64,000 nt of DNA from Lunularia cruciata (taxonomy: Eukaryota; Streptophyta; Marchantiopsida; Lunulariales; Lunulariaceae), in assembly GCA_948567375.1 (NCBI GenBank), contig OX419762.1, positions 50,139,034 to 50,203,033 on the forward strand, given 5' to 3'. The position numbers were made by a program, and so were the translations under genes. Shown in pieces: positions 25,129 to 36,599 of this stretch. Below the pieces are notes generated by a model. It was not told the DNA's origin. It saw only the letters and a program-made list of their open reading frames with translations, and did not search any database. The first letter of the stretch is position 1. Each line of letters begins with the position of its first letter.

Positions 25129-25248
25129 GTAGCAGCAGCGATGGAACTGCCTGTAGAAGGCTGGAATCTTGACCTGGTCGTGGGGCTGAAACCCTGACTC
25201 ATTCTGATGATTATCCTACAGCTTCACTGTATGGAGTAGATCAGGGAA

Positions 25249-25263
25249 GAGAGAGAGAGAGAG
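25249..25263. repeat. (GA)n microsatellite
   Basis: About seven GA units just upstream of the SDR promoter; GA repeats are common near plant promoters. Confidence 0.9.
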
Positions 25264-27099
25264 CACCAGGCTTATGTTATCACTTGGGGTACCCAACCAA
25301 TCAGGGTCTAAACTCAAGGCGAAAAAAGTGCCAAACCCAACAGCTGCATGCTTGCTGCCTTCCAGTCAACAGCATCGCGTGATTCCGGTCTTCCCTCTCT
25401 TGTTCTAGCCTGAAAAGTGTGGGCCAGCTCCATTGTTTGCATTTCCTCACATGTAGTATTATATTGCACGCATCGGTATCTCCACCACCACCAACACCTA
25501 TACACAAATCTGATGTCAACAGTAAGCTATATGTAATATGTAGATTTTTGCGTAAAGATCTTAAAAGAATGCCAGTTATGGTTCCAAACTGTAGGATTTC
25601 CCACCTCACTCACCTACCGAAGCTAGCAGCAGCAGTAGGGCGATTTAAACATGCATCCCTTTAAGCACAAACCATATCTTTGATCAGTACCATGTCAAAC
25701 AGGTAAATCACGGAACTTTCAGTAGTATATATCCCTGCCAAGATGTAATGTTCATCTGATGTTTTAGTACACTCCACCAGTAATGGAACACCTCCCAAAC
25801 TTTGTCGATATCCGTGCATGGTAATCGTCTCTTGGCGTAACCTACAATCACCAAAACATGCTTTGTGTTGATGACGTGCTTAGACAGTATCATCCAGTGA
25901 ACTGCATCCAACTGCCCAATTAGAACCCCCTACTGTAGTAGAATGCTAACTTCTTGCAACACCGGCAATGCGTTGACTTGACTGTGTCTCTCCAAAGGTT
26001 GTACGTAACGTGTTCCATATATACATATATGCGTCCGTTTACTGTGTATCTTTGTGGGTTGACTATCTAAAAGGTTTTATGTATGTTAACACATTGGAGT
26101 GCTTAGAAACTCACTTTCCTTCTTACGACATTCTCTATTTTCTCGCTAGCTCCTGAACTCAATATGTGCTAAGGAATAACATGCTGTCGGTTTAGACTCT
26201 TGCTGCATCGAAGAATGGAAAGAAAGATCACATGCATAGCTCATCAACGTTTACAAGGTGTAAGTAACTGCTTGCCAGATTTCGTTGTAAAAGCATAGTG
26301 TTTTTTAGTGCACGATCTAGATCTAAGTAGTAGAGATCCCTTTTGGAGTATTAGCTTCTAGGGTCGACGTCCACTCAATTGTGAGATGGAACTCATTTAT
26401 AAATAAGCATATTACTCTTTACTGATACGGAGTAAAGTTGGTGCATTATGACCTAGTTTATTATGTTATGACCTAGTTCAACCTTCACTTGAAGTCCCAT
26501 TTCAACAAATGTCACATTAGGGTCCAACACAAGACAGAAAAACGCCAAAACCTTGAAATGTATAGGCCAGTATGGTGTACCTACCAATCAATCAAAAGAA
26601 TTTGTTTATACTTCACTTTCAAGTCACATAGACTATCAATCTTATCATTTAATGGAATGATTAGTGCACGAAAAAAATTTAAACGTTTTTTGTTCTGAAC
26701 AAGGCCACTAACCAAAAGAAATTAGCATGGATCTCATTTAGCTATTATACTGATGCTATTTTCCATGTGGCGGATCTATTGGTGTCTCTTGAGAATGATT
26801 ACATGCCCAATACTCCTGTGGAGCAAGGACTACTAGTTGAATCCCTATACTATGGATGGGCTAATAGGTCTTATGATTACCCTAAGTGTGATTGCGAAGT
26901 ATAGTATATATCTTAGGACTTTTAGTTTAGAAAAAGATACAAATCTTATGATTACATTGTCTGTTAGAATTATCAGGTTATTTGATGTCCCAAATATTTT
27001 ATTATACGAAAATGAGAGATGTGCAGTACACTAAAATGAGAGTTGTGTAGTATTTAGAAAAAGGTGGAACAAATTGGTAAGATAAGTAGTACGAAAATA
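25264..27099. other. Intergenic, no gene seen
   Basis: Moderately AT-rich sequence. Short frames (25,301-25,609, 25,708-25,911 and others) have no recognisable domains. Confidence 0.6.
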
Positions 27100-27351
27100 T
27101 GCCTTTGACAACACAATATTTTTATTTTATATTTTACATGAGAAATAGATAATAAAAATTTCTTTGCAATGTTGGTAGATTAAACTGATGTACTAAAGTT
27201 TCTACCACTAATGATTTTAAATTAAATGCTTTTGAAAACAAAATATTTTTATTTTATATTTTACATGAGAAATAGATAATAAAAATTTCTTTGCAATGTT
27301 GGTAGATTAAACTGATGTGCTAAATTTTCTACCACTTATGATTTTAAATGG
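27100..27351. repeat. Tandem duplication, ~127 bp unit
   Basis: Two adjacent units (27,100-27,226 and 27,227-27,351), nearly identical over ATATTTTTATTTTATATTTT, CAATGTTGGTAGATTAAACT and the ACCACT-ATGATTTTAAAT end. Confidence 0.92.
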
Positions 27352-28727
27352 ATTATTTTTGACACTTTAAATAGCAAGGTTTTGTTGAAAAACCATAGAA
27401 AAATTACATAACTTCAATTGAAATTTCATTCCTTCACATAATATAGTTTTTTATTAATGCAAAAGTAACCAAATAAATGAAGATATGGATATGAATGACA
27501 AAAACTCTGATATGTATTAAATATTCCCAGTCTTTAAAGTGTTGATATTATCCTACGCCTACTAAAGCTTTACATACTATAATTATAATTTGAGATATAT
27601 AATTTCGGTTGTTATATGTACCTGGTTGCTGTCACTCTAAAACAAATCTTTACTTATGTTAATTCTGAATTTTTTGAACTGATTAAAAACAACAGAGACT
27701 TTAAATTGAAATCCCAATAAATACTTCCATCAGTATTATTTAAAAATTTAAGGTTTATTTTACTTCCCCTTATTTTAGATTGAATCTCTAATTAAAATGA
27801 TGAATCTACCTAGAATATAATTTTGATGAAACATTAAAAACTTAATTTCTGCGTATTCCTAATGCAAATAAAGCAAGAACGATACTCTCAAATATTTCAT
27901 TTCATCTCATTTTAGAGCTTGAAATTTTCCTACTATTTCCAAGGAAAATGTAGTACAAATCATCTTATATTAAGCCAATTTCAATATCATCATATCCCAT
28001 TTGTCCTTGAGTTCAATTTATGGAACCCCAGGACTACTTTTTCTTCTTGATTCTATGGTTAATTAGTTTTAAATAGCATCTAGGTGAAAACATCTGAAAG
28101 ATAATCATGACAAACATCGAGGCTTCTCTTCATCCCTGATATTATTATCTTGGGCATAGTAATGAAATCTACTTTTTTTTTTCTATCTCTCACTCGATCT
28201 AATTCCCTTGACTTTAATATAGTGTTAATTTCTGCTACTCGCCTTCTGATATTAGATTCTTCTACAAAATAGTATTTACTATTACTAGTATCTCTTATTT
28301 AGTATAATAGATTTATGAGTTCTTAACTATGTCACTCTATTCCCTTGAGGCCGGAAGAGATAACCTTAATAGAGCTATACTTTGCAATTCTACTTGGCCG
28401 ACCTCCAAGTTGGCAAGAATTTAACCAGACCTTTTGAAACTTGGACTGTACATATCGATCCTATGTGAAAATAGATTTAGAACAATTTATTTATTTTTAA
28501 AATTTTCACTATAATGCAGAGATCTTAAAGTAGAGTAGTTATTGCAAAACGATTTTAGTCAATCCATGAAAAAGAAATGATTGCCAACACACAACAGTCA
28601 TTCTATTAGTTGGGAATACAAATTCACTCCATGCCAACCATAATTCCCAGATGTCACCTCGGGCATGGTGGCCCTTGGGTACTGGTTAAATTCTAAATGA
28701 CAAATATGGAGGTTGGTTAAGTCTTCC
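27352..28727. other. Intergenic, no gene seen
   Basis: AT-rich DNA without long frames, recognisable repeats or RNA genes. Confidence 0.6.
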
Positions 28728-29308
28728 TCATGGAAATAACACTGCAATGAAGAGTATTATTTCTTCATAGGTGTCAAGAGATGTCCATGAAGAAGGGGCT
28801 GTCTCTCGATCGCTCTTTGACAGTCGATTTTGCATATGAAAACCCTAGTATAGTATAAAAAAGAAGCTTTTATTCTTTATTCTTATTCTTTATTTTTTTA
28901 TATTACTTTTAATATTATTATACTCTGACATAATTCTATATTATACGTAAAGAGCTTGGGTTTAAGAGTCCAAACTTTGTAAATATTATGTTTAGAGTTC
29001 ATAAGTGATTGTCCCTCGTATTAAATTTCTCATGGAAATAACATTGCCATAAAGAGTATTATTTCTTCATAGGTTTCAAGAGACCGCCATGAAGAAAGAC
29101 CGGTCTCGCGACCACTCTTTGACAGTCGATTTCATATAAAAAAGCCTAGTTTTAAATTTTAAAAAATGTTCTTTATTCTTTATCAGGTGATATTTCTTTT
29201 AATATTATCCTACTCTAACATTATTCCATATCATATTTCAAAAGCTCAGGTGTATGAGTCCAAAATTTGTATGTGCTATGTTTAGAGTCCAAAAGTGGTT
29301 GTCACTCC
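28728..29308. repeat. Tandem duplication, ~302 bp unit
   Basis: Two adjacent diverged units starting TCATGGAAATAACA at 28,728 and 29,030. They share AGAGTATTATTTCTTCATAG, CTCTTTGACAGTCGATTT and TATGTTTAGAGT near their ends. Several of the differences are transitions. Confidence 0.85.
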
Positions 29309-29593
29309 CTCATATTTACCTTCAATTGGTAAGGAGAGTCGAGGGTTTTAGACTCCTATCTAGGAGCAAAGGATTTTTGTTACTCTTTCACGCTTTGGTC
29401 CAAGCCATAGCTCATCTAGTTTTCCATTTGTGAATACTCAAATGGCTTATTGTTTTCTGATGAGATGTTACAAGCCTAGGGCTCTTACTTCGGCATCTAC
29501 CTATCTTATCACCAATGTCCTCTTAAGTTATTTATATTTGATGTATCATACCTCCTCCCTCTCATCTTCTCAATGCACTCTATGTCACACCTT

Positions 29594-29720
29594 TTCTACT
29601 TTGTTTAAGGCTAGGTATAGTCCCATAAATTTTGAATGAGAGGCGTAGGTTATACCTTCTCTACTTTGTTAAGGCTAGGTATAGTCCCAAAAATTATGAA
29701 TGAGAGGCTTAGGTTATAGG
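29594..29720. repeat. Tandem duplication, ~64 bp unit
   Basis: Two units containing CTACTTTGTT, AAGGCTAGGTATAGTCCCA and TGAATGAGAGGC. The first overlaps a 69-codon frame (29,430-29,639) with no recognisable domain. Confidence 0.85.
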
Positions 29721-30896
29721 TAACTCTTCCCATAATTTTAGGAGGATGTTATCTCACATAAGAAAAGGCTCTAACACCATTATTTTTCCTAGGTATTTGG
29801 GCTTTAGTGGATCTTGTATTGTGTATAGGTATAGATCTTACAGCATATTTTCACTTTTCTTCTTATATCTATTTTATGGTAGGTTAATGGATGTATGATT
29901 TTTATTCATTTATTTGGCTATCTCAACATCTATTGCTTGTCTTAGTTTTACAACACTCCTTTCATTCATAGATTATTATGCTTAATTGTAGGAATATCTT
30001 GGGAATCATAAAAAGCATAAAAACTCTGATATCCTTACTAATATCCTCATACATAAATTTTTCATGACCAAGCTCTTTATTGTCATTTTCATATTTTTGG
30101 CTTGTTCTTAATAAAGCTAGGATTCTTTCTTGTGTGGAGGAAGTGGTTTAGAGCCTTGTATCTCTTTTGATTGCATCCTTTTTCTTTTCCTTTTAACTAG
30201 CTCATTATAACACTCTCTATATTGGATCTTTTGGATCTAATGATTTTAGGTCTATTAGACTAATATGCTTGTAGATCTTCTATATGACACACAAGTATAT
30301 GCATTTTACAAGATACTTTGGATAGAGAACACACCAAAATCCATGACATTTTTGTGGATACAATAAGACTATGTTTTACATATTCCAAAGTACACTTTGA
30401 GTAATGGATGGACTTGCTCAACCCGACTCCTCATAGATTGAGAGAAAATATTATAACTTTCTCCAATAAGAGATACAAATTGCTTGATATAGTCATTGCC
30501 AATTCCTTATGAGCACCTTTCTTTGAGCAAAGTTCTTGATACAAGTAACCACATCAGTGGATACAACAACAACCATTACAACTAAGGGTAAGGAATACCA
30601 TTATGCATTATAATTGGTTGGTCTCTTATCTTTGTACATTTAGTATTATTATTAGAAGTTTTGATGTATCTTCATTATTATTTTTGATGATTTTCTAAAA
30701 GAGATAACATAAATAGTGTAAAAAGAGAGAGAAGTGTTTGCACTATCATCCATTACAATTACTTCATAATTTTTTCCAAATAATCTTAATCACTCTATCA
30801 CACTTTTGATCATTGATTTACATTGGTATGCATAAACAAGAGAATTTCCCTTGTATCTATAACACTCTCACCTTTCCTACAAGTATAATCTCATTA
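29721..30896. other. AT-rich stretch, no gene seen
   Basis: No recognisable coding sequence. It may be decayed transposon sequence on the left flank of copia-2. Confidence 0.5.
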
Positions 30897-31215
30897 TGTT
30901 AGGTTACTTGCTAGTCTTAGTCAACTCAACTCATCCTTAGTAGGTTGTTAACTATGGCTAATGATGCTAGCATATTACATATACTTGGAGTGAGGAACAC
31001 CAAGTAGCTCTTTATGCTCATTGTTATGTGAGAAGGTTAGAGAGAGAAGAGAGCTTGTACTTGGACACTTGATGCAATGGCTTGCCTAGATGAAGTAAAA
31101 CATTCTTGTTCCCATAGATGTAGCCTTAAGCTTGAGGTGAACCACATTATCTCTTGGTGTTGTTATGATTTTTTTTGAGTATCATATTAGCGTGCATCCT
31201 ATCTATGTTATCCTA
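30897..31215 (+). repeat. 5' LTR of copia-2
   Basis: Begins TGTTAGGTTACTTG. About 150 bp (30,942-31,095) match the right end of the window (63,850-64,000), including GATGCTAGCAT, TACCAAGTAG-like strings and CAATGGCTTGCCTAGA. A Met-tRNA primer site follows at 31,218. The left end is approximate. Confidence 0.72.
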
Positions 31216-31217
31216 AA

Positions 31218-31229
31218 TGATATCAAAGC
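31218..31229 (+). other. Primer binding site of copia-2
   Basis: TGATATCAAAGC, two transitions away from the initiator-Met primer site TGGTATCAGAGC. Confidence 0.7.
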
Positions 31230-31639
31230 ATTCTTGTGAAGAGACAAGTATGTAAGATTGTTTACAATCATTTTTGGCTGGTTGGATTTAGCTTGAAGTT
31301 ATATCATGTGGTTTTTGTTGGTGTAATTTGTTGTGAGCTTTCAAAAGGTACCTTGAGCACACCTAATGGAGTTTGGAGCATTGAGATTCTTTCATCAGCA
31401 TTTTTGATGGTTTTTTTTGAATGTTCAAGATTTCATTACCAGCTTTTTAAGTTATAGACATACAAATTTTTTCTAATTCTTATATGCAGTATAGTGTAAG
31501 AGAAGTCATATTTTACATCAAATTGTATGTTTTCAAGACTTGGTCATTTTGGGGTAACTATGCTAAGATTTGAGGTGCATAACAAGTGCATAATGTGTGA
31601 CATGACAAGTGATTAACATTCATGGGTGTTTAAAGCTAA

Positions 31640-32742
31640 ATATATTGACATGCGGGTGATTGTTTCTCATGGTGGATGGATTTTTTGGGTTGGGAGGCAA
31701 GTGGTAACAGAATTGAAAAGGTAAAGATATATTTTTATTTTATATAGTGGCACATACTCCAGCATAATAATTGGTATATACTTAACATGAAGAAAAATTG
31801 ATTTCTCTTGGAGAATTGGACATTAGAGTCTATCTGTACAAATCTATGATGGTGTAATGCATGGTAATGCATGGGGCAAGAGAACAAATCATTTTGAGAA
31901 CAAAGAAGCACTATAGATTACATGCAATAGAAGGCAACATTGTCTTTGGAGCATCAATTATGACTACATCTCAAGAGAAGATATGTCATTTATGGCATAT
32001 GCATTTGGACCACATGAATAAGAATGGTTTGACTATTCTACACAAGTAGGAGTTGCTACCAAGTTTTAGGTCTAGAAAATTGGAGTTTTGCAAAAATTTT
32101 GTATTTGAAAAGCACAAGAGAAGTGCTTCTGGATCTGGAAATCACAACTCCAATCGGTGCTTCTTGATTATATTCATTTGGATGATGATATAAATCTTCT
32201 AATCTTTTACACTCAATGAAAGAATATTGTGTTTTATTTGTTGATTATTACTTAATGAATGTATGAATTTTCTTCATGTTTGAGGTACTTGCTACTTTCA
32301 AAACATGGTGAACCCAAGTTGAGACTTGGAAGAACATGATATATTTGCTTATAGATAACAATGGGAGTACACTTTTGATGAATTTGAATTTTCTATTAAA
32401 AAAAGTGGATTACTTGCAATCTCATAACATTTTATACTCCAAAGAAAAATGGTGTTGCTAAATATCTTAATCGGATATGGTTGGATCAATAATGGAGGTA
32501 TGTAGGTTTAACAACAACTTTTTAGGCTGAAGTTGATGATACCATAGCTTATTTGGTAAATCTATTTCCTTGTAGTGCAATCACTTTCAATAAATTTTTT
32601 TGAGAAGCATAAACTTTTCAGCTAGTCTAGTGTAAGAGTTGCAATGGATATGCACTCAAGCCAAAGAAGCATACAACTAAGTTGGATCCTAAGGCCAAGA
32701 AATGCATTTTTCTTGACTATCAATGTAGTGTGAAGTGCATAT
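31640..32742 (+). pseudogene. copia-2 pol, part 1 (pre-integrase and integrase)
   Basis: Decayed Ty1/copia polyprotein on the plus strand. The GAG-pre-integrase domain is recognisable at ~31,800-32,050 (HGAREQIILRTKKHYRLHA, ICHLWHMHLDHMNKNGL). The CxxC region of integrase follows (~32,090), and then the C-terminal KLDPKAKKCIFLDY motif at ~32,680-32,725. Gag and protease are not recognisable, apparently deleted or eroded. The frame is cut at ~32,742 by the E1 element and resumes at ~56,153. Stops and frameshifts throughout. Confidence 0.82.
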
Positions 32743-32848
32743 ATACATCATTGTCAACATAACATAACATACATAACATACATCATTGTCAACATCATAC
32801 ACTAAAGAAGCACAACTCATAAATGAACTCTAAAGTGCTACAATAATC

Positions 32849-33284
32849 AGTTTAGTTCACAAACTCAACTTGGATCAAACTCAATCACTCAATTCAATAC
32901 TCCAAACAATGTGCATTGATTATAGTCAAGTCACACTTACTCTAGCTAAGAGACTCTAGGTGATGCTCATCAATCTTTGTCCACTATAGCCAAGAGCTTG
33001 AAGGCTCAACACCAAAGAAGTGAGCCCTTTGGAGTTGCACTTCAAGGTATACCTCTATGGACTTGACCTAGCACTCCAACCTTAATTGTGCCATTGATGG
33101 TGCAAATGGTGTAACTAATTGTAGCTCAAATGGTGTGATGAGTAGCCCTAACATAAAATCTAGTTGCAACTAAGTATTATTTGAGCAACTAATAGTATAA
33201 TTATAGTTACCAAGACTTAAACTCCAATGTTCAAGAAAACTAGCTTTGGCATTGCAATGTCATGATAGTTATTGTGTATATATG
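32849..33284 (-). repeat. Left (3') LTR remnant of E1
   Basis: Homologous to 2,395-2,837 and 55,720-56,130 (GATTATAGTCAAGTCACAC, AGCTTGAAGGCTCAACA, AGAAGTGAGC). Only the right third of the ~1.3 kb LTR is present. A ~75 bp sequence (CAACATCATACA, GAAGCACAACT, GAACTCTAAAGTGC) flanks it on both sides, at ~32,772-32,848 and ~33,285-33,360. Confidence 0.65.
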
Positions 33285-33539
33285 CATTGCTATCAACATC
33301 ATACAAATAGAAGCACAACTTGAATAAAATTCATATAGGAACTCTAAAGTGCCAAAATTGCCTCCTTAGTTGCCTCCTTATTTGCACGCTTATTTGGCAA
33401 TCAGGTCTTTCTAACTCTAGATAACCATCTACTCCAAGTATGTGATATGCTCTATGGTGAGCAAAGATTAGGAGGTTGGGCGCTATCAAGCTACGTCATT
33501 AGTTGCTTATATGCAATCTATACCACATAAGGTGTGAAC

Positions 33540-34464
33540 TAGCTATGGATTAAGTACATGAGACCATAGTCATTATCCTTGAGGAACCACCATGAGAAGA
33601 GGAGTCAAACATGCCATATGTTATCCTCTTGAATAACTATCACACACCAACATTGTAGTGGCTCTACCAAAAGAGTCACATAACATACACCACAAGCCTG
33701 CACATATAATTGCTAAACTTGAGTCCATAATGCCATCAATTTTTGGGAGGTAACATGATGCACAATTGTGCACATGATCCTTCCAAAAAATAACATCATG
33801 TCCTTCCAACATCAAGGATTTAGAAGGCAAAACCTCATGCAATCTCAAGGTAGTGCGGCATGTAATCACATCAATTGTCATCAATGTACCTTATTAAAAA
33901 TACATAATAACTTTGATGAAATCAAAAGATCAAGGATCTATAGCCTCTCCCTCAAATAGTAACATAGCTTAAGGTATCCTTATGTTAAGTAATTGCTAAG
34001 TTCTCAATGGCCATTGATAACACTCTCTAAAAGATCTCTACTTGTTGAGAACATGCATTCACCCATACATATGGATCATACAAGTCCAACAAAATAGTAG
34101 GATCACAACAAATAGCTGCAAATAAATCTAGATCTTGTCCATAAAGTAAAAATTAAGGAGAGAAGGATGTTAAGGAGGCTTGCCGGTTGAACAAGTATTC
34201 AATCTATAGCCCATTGCCAACCAAGGTAATTGGATCCAAATTGCCCAAGTGGCATCTTTAAAAACCATACTTACACAATCCTCTCTTCATCATATGAACC
34301 ATTCTCTTTGCTAAGCCATTTGACTCAAGGTGATCTTGGGATGTAGTGTAATGATTAATCAAGGACTTGTCACGCAAGTCATGATACTCTCCCAAGACCT
34401 TTGTACCCTGATCAATCAAGATCTATGTTGGTGTACTAAAATGACTAAGAACCCAATCTAGGAA
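33540..34464 (-). pseudogene. E1 integrase C-terminal half with PHD finger
   Basis: Minus-strand translation gives the second half of an integrase core (FLDWVLSHF, ILIDQGTKVLGEYHDL, the ESNGLAKRMVH motif carrying the catalytic Glu) and then a long C-terminal region (LTSFSPYFLLYGQDLDL). Next comes an open 87-codon frame (33,621-33,884) with integrase tail LMLEGHDVIFWKDHVHNCASC. It ends in C66-x2-C69-x11-C81-x2-Y84. After one stop the frame continues x4-H89-x2-C92, then ~13 residues to a decayed W-x-C-x2-C end. The spacing is that of a PHD zinc finger; Tyr84 stands where Cys is expected, one G-to-A change away. Chromoviral integrases carry a chromodomain here instead. Non-functional because of stops. 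Confidence 0.75.
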
Positions 34465-35201
34465 TGTAATACTCCAAGGACAAGAGAAGAGAGAAAACAC
34501 AGATTATACACTCAACATTCGGTGCTCCAAAGGAGCACCTTCTCTTTATTATATAGACAAAGAGGATCTCCTCCAAGGAAGTTTCACCATAGGATTAGGC
34601 ACACAGATAGGTAACATGTCAGCAAGCTCCACCCTTGGATTACTTACTTGGATGGGTGACATGTTGGTCTAGGTCCTATGTGGTTGGTCAAACAAGCTTT
34701 GACTAGAGGGAATCTTTTAGGGAATCTTCCTGAGGAGTCTCAAAATCACGTAAGGTACCATTGGAAAGCTCTCGACGAGACAAAATAGGGGGGGAGGGAT
34801 AGTCAGCCTTTTCTTTGTTGGGGGGGAGGACTACACATTTTTTAGGCCTAATTCATTCATTCATTTAGGCCTCCAAAATTGCACTCAAAGATTTCAGGCA
34901 TATTTTGATTCATACTCTATTAGGAGAAGTCCCCTTTTGGTGATACCTCTTTCTGATCTATTTAGTCCATCATGTGTAATGTCCTTCCAGATGTTACCAA
35001 ACCAATTCTCACCTTTAAATCATATGTCTAGCTATTGGTTCTAAGGTTCTCAAGTCTATTTCAGTTTTTGCTCTATTAGTAGAAATACTCTTTTGGTAAT
35101 ACTTCTATCTGATCTATTTTGACCATCATATAAAACATCATTCTAGATGTTACCAAACCAAATTTCACATCTAGATCATATGGCTAGCTCTTGGTATTAT
35201 A
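34465..35201 (-). repeat. 3' LTR of element B
   Basis: 737 bp, inverted ends TGTAATAC / GTATTATA (terminal C-to-T). It contains an internal duplication of ~130-155 bp (about 34,916-35,041 and 35,072-35,201), G-runs at ~34,787-34,830, and a hairpin with TATA box (34,521-34,555). On the minus strand a purine tract (AAAAGGAGGGCGATC) abuts its inner end at ~35,202-35,216. Confidence 0.93.
34521..34555 (-). promoter_or_regulatory. LTR B core promoter: TATA box, AATAAA and hairpin
   Basis: On the minus strand TATATAATAAAG (34,544-34,555) combines a TATA box with an overlapping AATAAA. It is followed by a perfect 8-bp hairpin (34,521-34,528 / 34,532-34,539, loop AAA on the plus strand). The same arrangement occurs at 40,392-40,426. 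Role inferred. Confidence 0.5.
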
Positions 35202-35214
35202 GATCGCCCTCCTT

Positions 35215-35397
35215 TTAAGACACAACGTCCTCATTGTACAATTGTTGCTCAAATACTTGCACCAACATCGGTGCATGTGTCAAATTGGCAGCGGGCTCCC
35301 ATGTTGCTTCATAGAAGGGGTAACCTTTCCACTGTACTAGATAGTCCATCCGCAGATGGCGAGTACCACACATGTTTTTTTGGAGAATACGTTCCAC
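35215..35397 (-). pseudogene. Chromodomain of element B integrase
   Basis: 60-codon frame with the chromodomain signature YLVQWKGYPFYEATWEP and a following amphipathic helix (LVQVFEQQL), directly upstream of the 3' LTR as in chromoviruses. In that group the domain directs integration to marked heterochromatin. It is separated from the integrase core by frame disruptions. Confidence 0.88.
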
Positions 35398-35459
35398 TTC
35401 ATATTCCTCTGTGCCATCAATGAGTGTCGGACAAGGTCAAATGTCTTATGTGGAATGAC

Positions 35460-36560
35460 CTTGGCCTGATTGAGGAGCATATTTGCATAGTAGGGAAACA
35501 TGGAACACTAGATGGATCTTCATTGGTGGTGGTAGCTCAAGGTGATAAGCCACAGTGCCAATGCGACGAAGAATCTAGAAAGGCCTAATAAAACAAGGTT
35601 TGAGCTTACAAGGTCCAACTAATGTGAGGTTGGTTGTCGATAGCCACACTTGATCCCCAACATTGAACTCCATGTGCCTACGGTGTGCATCAACATACTG
35701 CTTTTGTTGATTCTGTGCAATCTATAATTTGTGCTTGGCGCTCTCCACACCGTGTTGGATTCTAGAAACAAATGTGTTGACTGCATCGACCTTGGTAGCC
35801 ACTGGACGGATCTTCATCAAGCTAGAAGTTATGAAGGGATGCTCACCATACATGAGGAAGAATAGAGTGACATGGGTGGATGCATTCATTGAATTGTTGT
35901 AAGCAAATTCCACCAACGGGAGTAGGATGTCCCACCTCTCTTGCTCTTTTAAGGTGAAGTCGTGTAACATGTCTTCAATCGTGTGATTAGCCCGCTCTAT
36001 TTGGCCATTTGTTTGTGGGTGGTAAGCTATGGACATGGCCAACTTGGTTTTGAAGAAACCAAAGAGTGTTTGCCAAAAAAAATTAGTGAATTGAGTGCCT
36101 CTATTGGTGATAAGTACTCTAGACAAGCCAAGGTGAGAGAAGACCGCATCTAAGTATAATTGATCTAGTTGTAGAGCGGTCACATCCTTGGTGGTAGGGT
36201 GTACATGAATCATTTTGCTGAGCCGGTCCACAAAGACCGCGATGGAGTCAAACCTTGAGGTGGTCTTGGGTAATTCACAAACGAGATCCATACTCACTTG
36301 TTCTCAACGTTGGGTAGGCGTGGGGAGAGGTTGAAGGAGCCCTACAAGAGCTTGATTAGAAGCTTTGTTCTGTTGACAAAGTAGGCAGTTGCTCATGTAG
36401 TACATCACGTCATTGCTCATCTTGGGCCAATAGTAATGGCGCTAGCTTGCATCCAAAGTCTTGTCCACTCCGACATGACTTGCAATGGCCGAATCATGAC
36501 ATTCCGCTAGAATAGTGGTGCATAATTCTAGGACATTTGGGATCCATAATCTACCATTAC
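35460..36560 (-). pseudogene. Integrase of element B
   Basis: Minus-strand integrase. An HHCC zinc module is recognisable at ~36,360-36,490 (HDSAIASHVGVDKT, NCLLCQQNKASN). An open 191-codon core (35,722-36,297) includes MDLVCELPKT with the first catalytic Asp and GQIERANHTIEDML with the catalytic Glu. The second catalytic Asp is Asn (ITNRGTQF, normally SDRGTQF), so the enzyme is dead. The C-terminal GPY/F-like part runs to ~35,460 and then to the chromodomain. Confidence 0.9.
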
Positions 36561-36599
36561 AAAAGGTGAGTCCTTGGGTGCTGGTGACGCCTTTGGATG

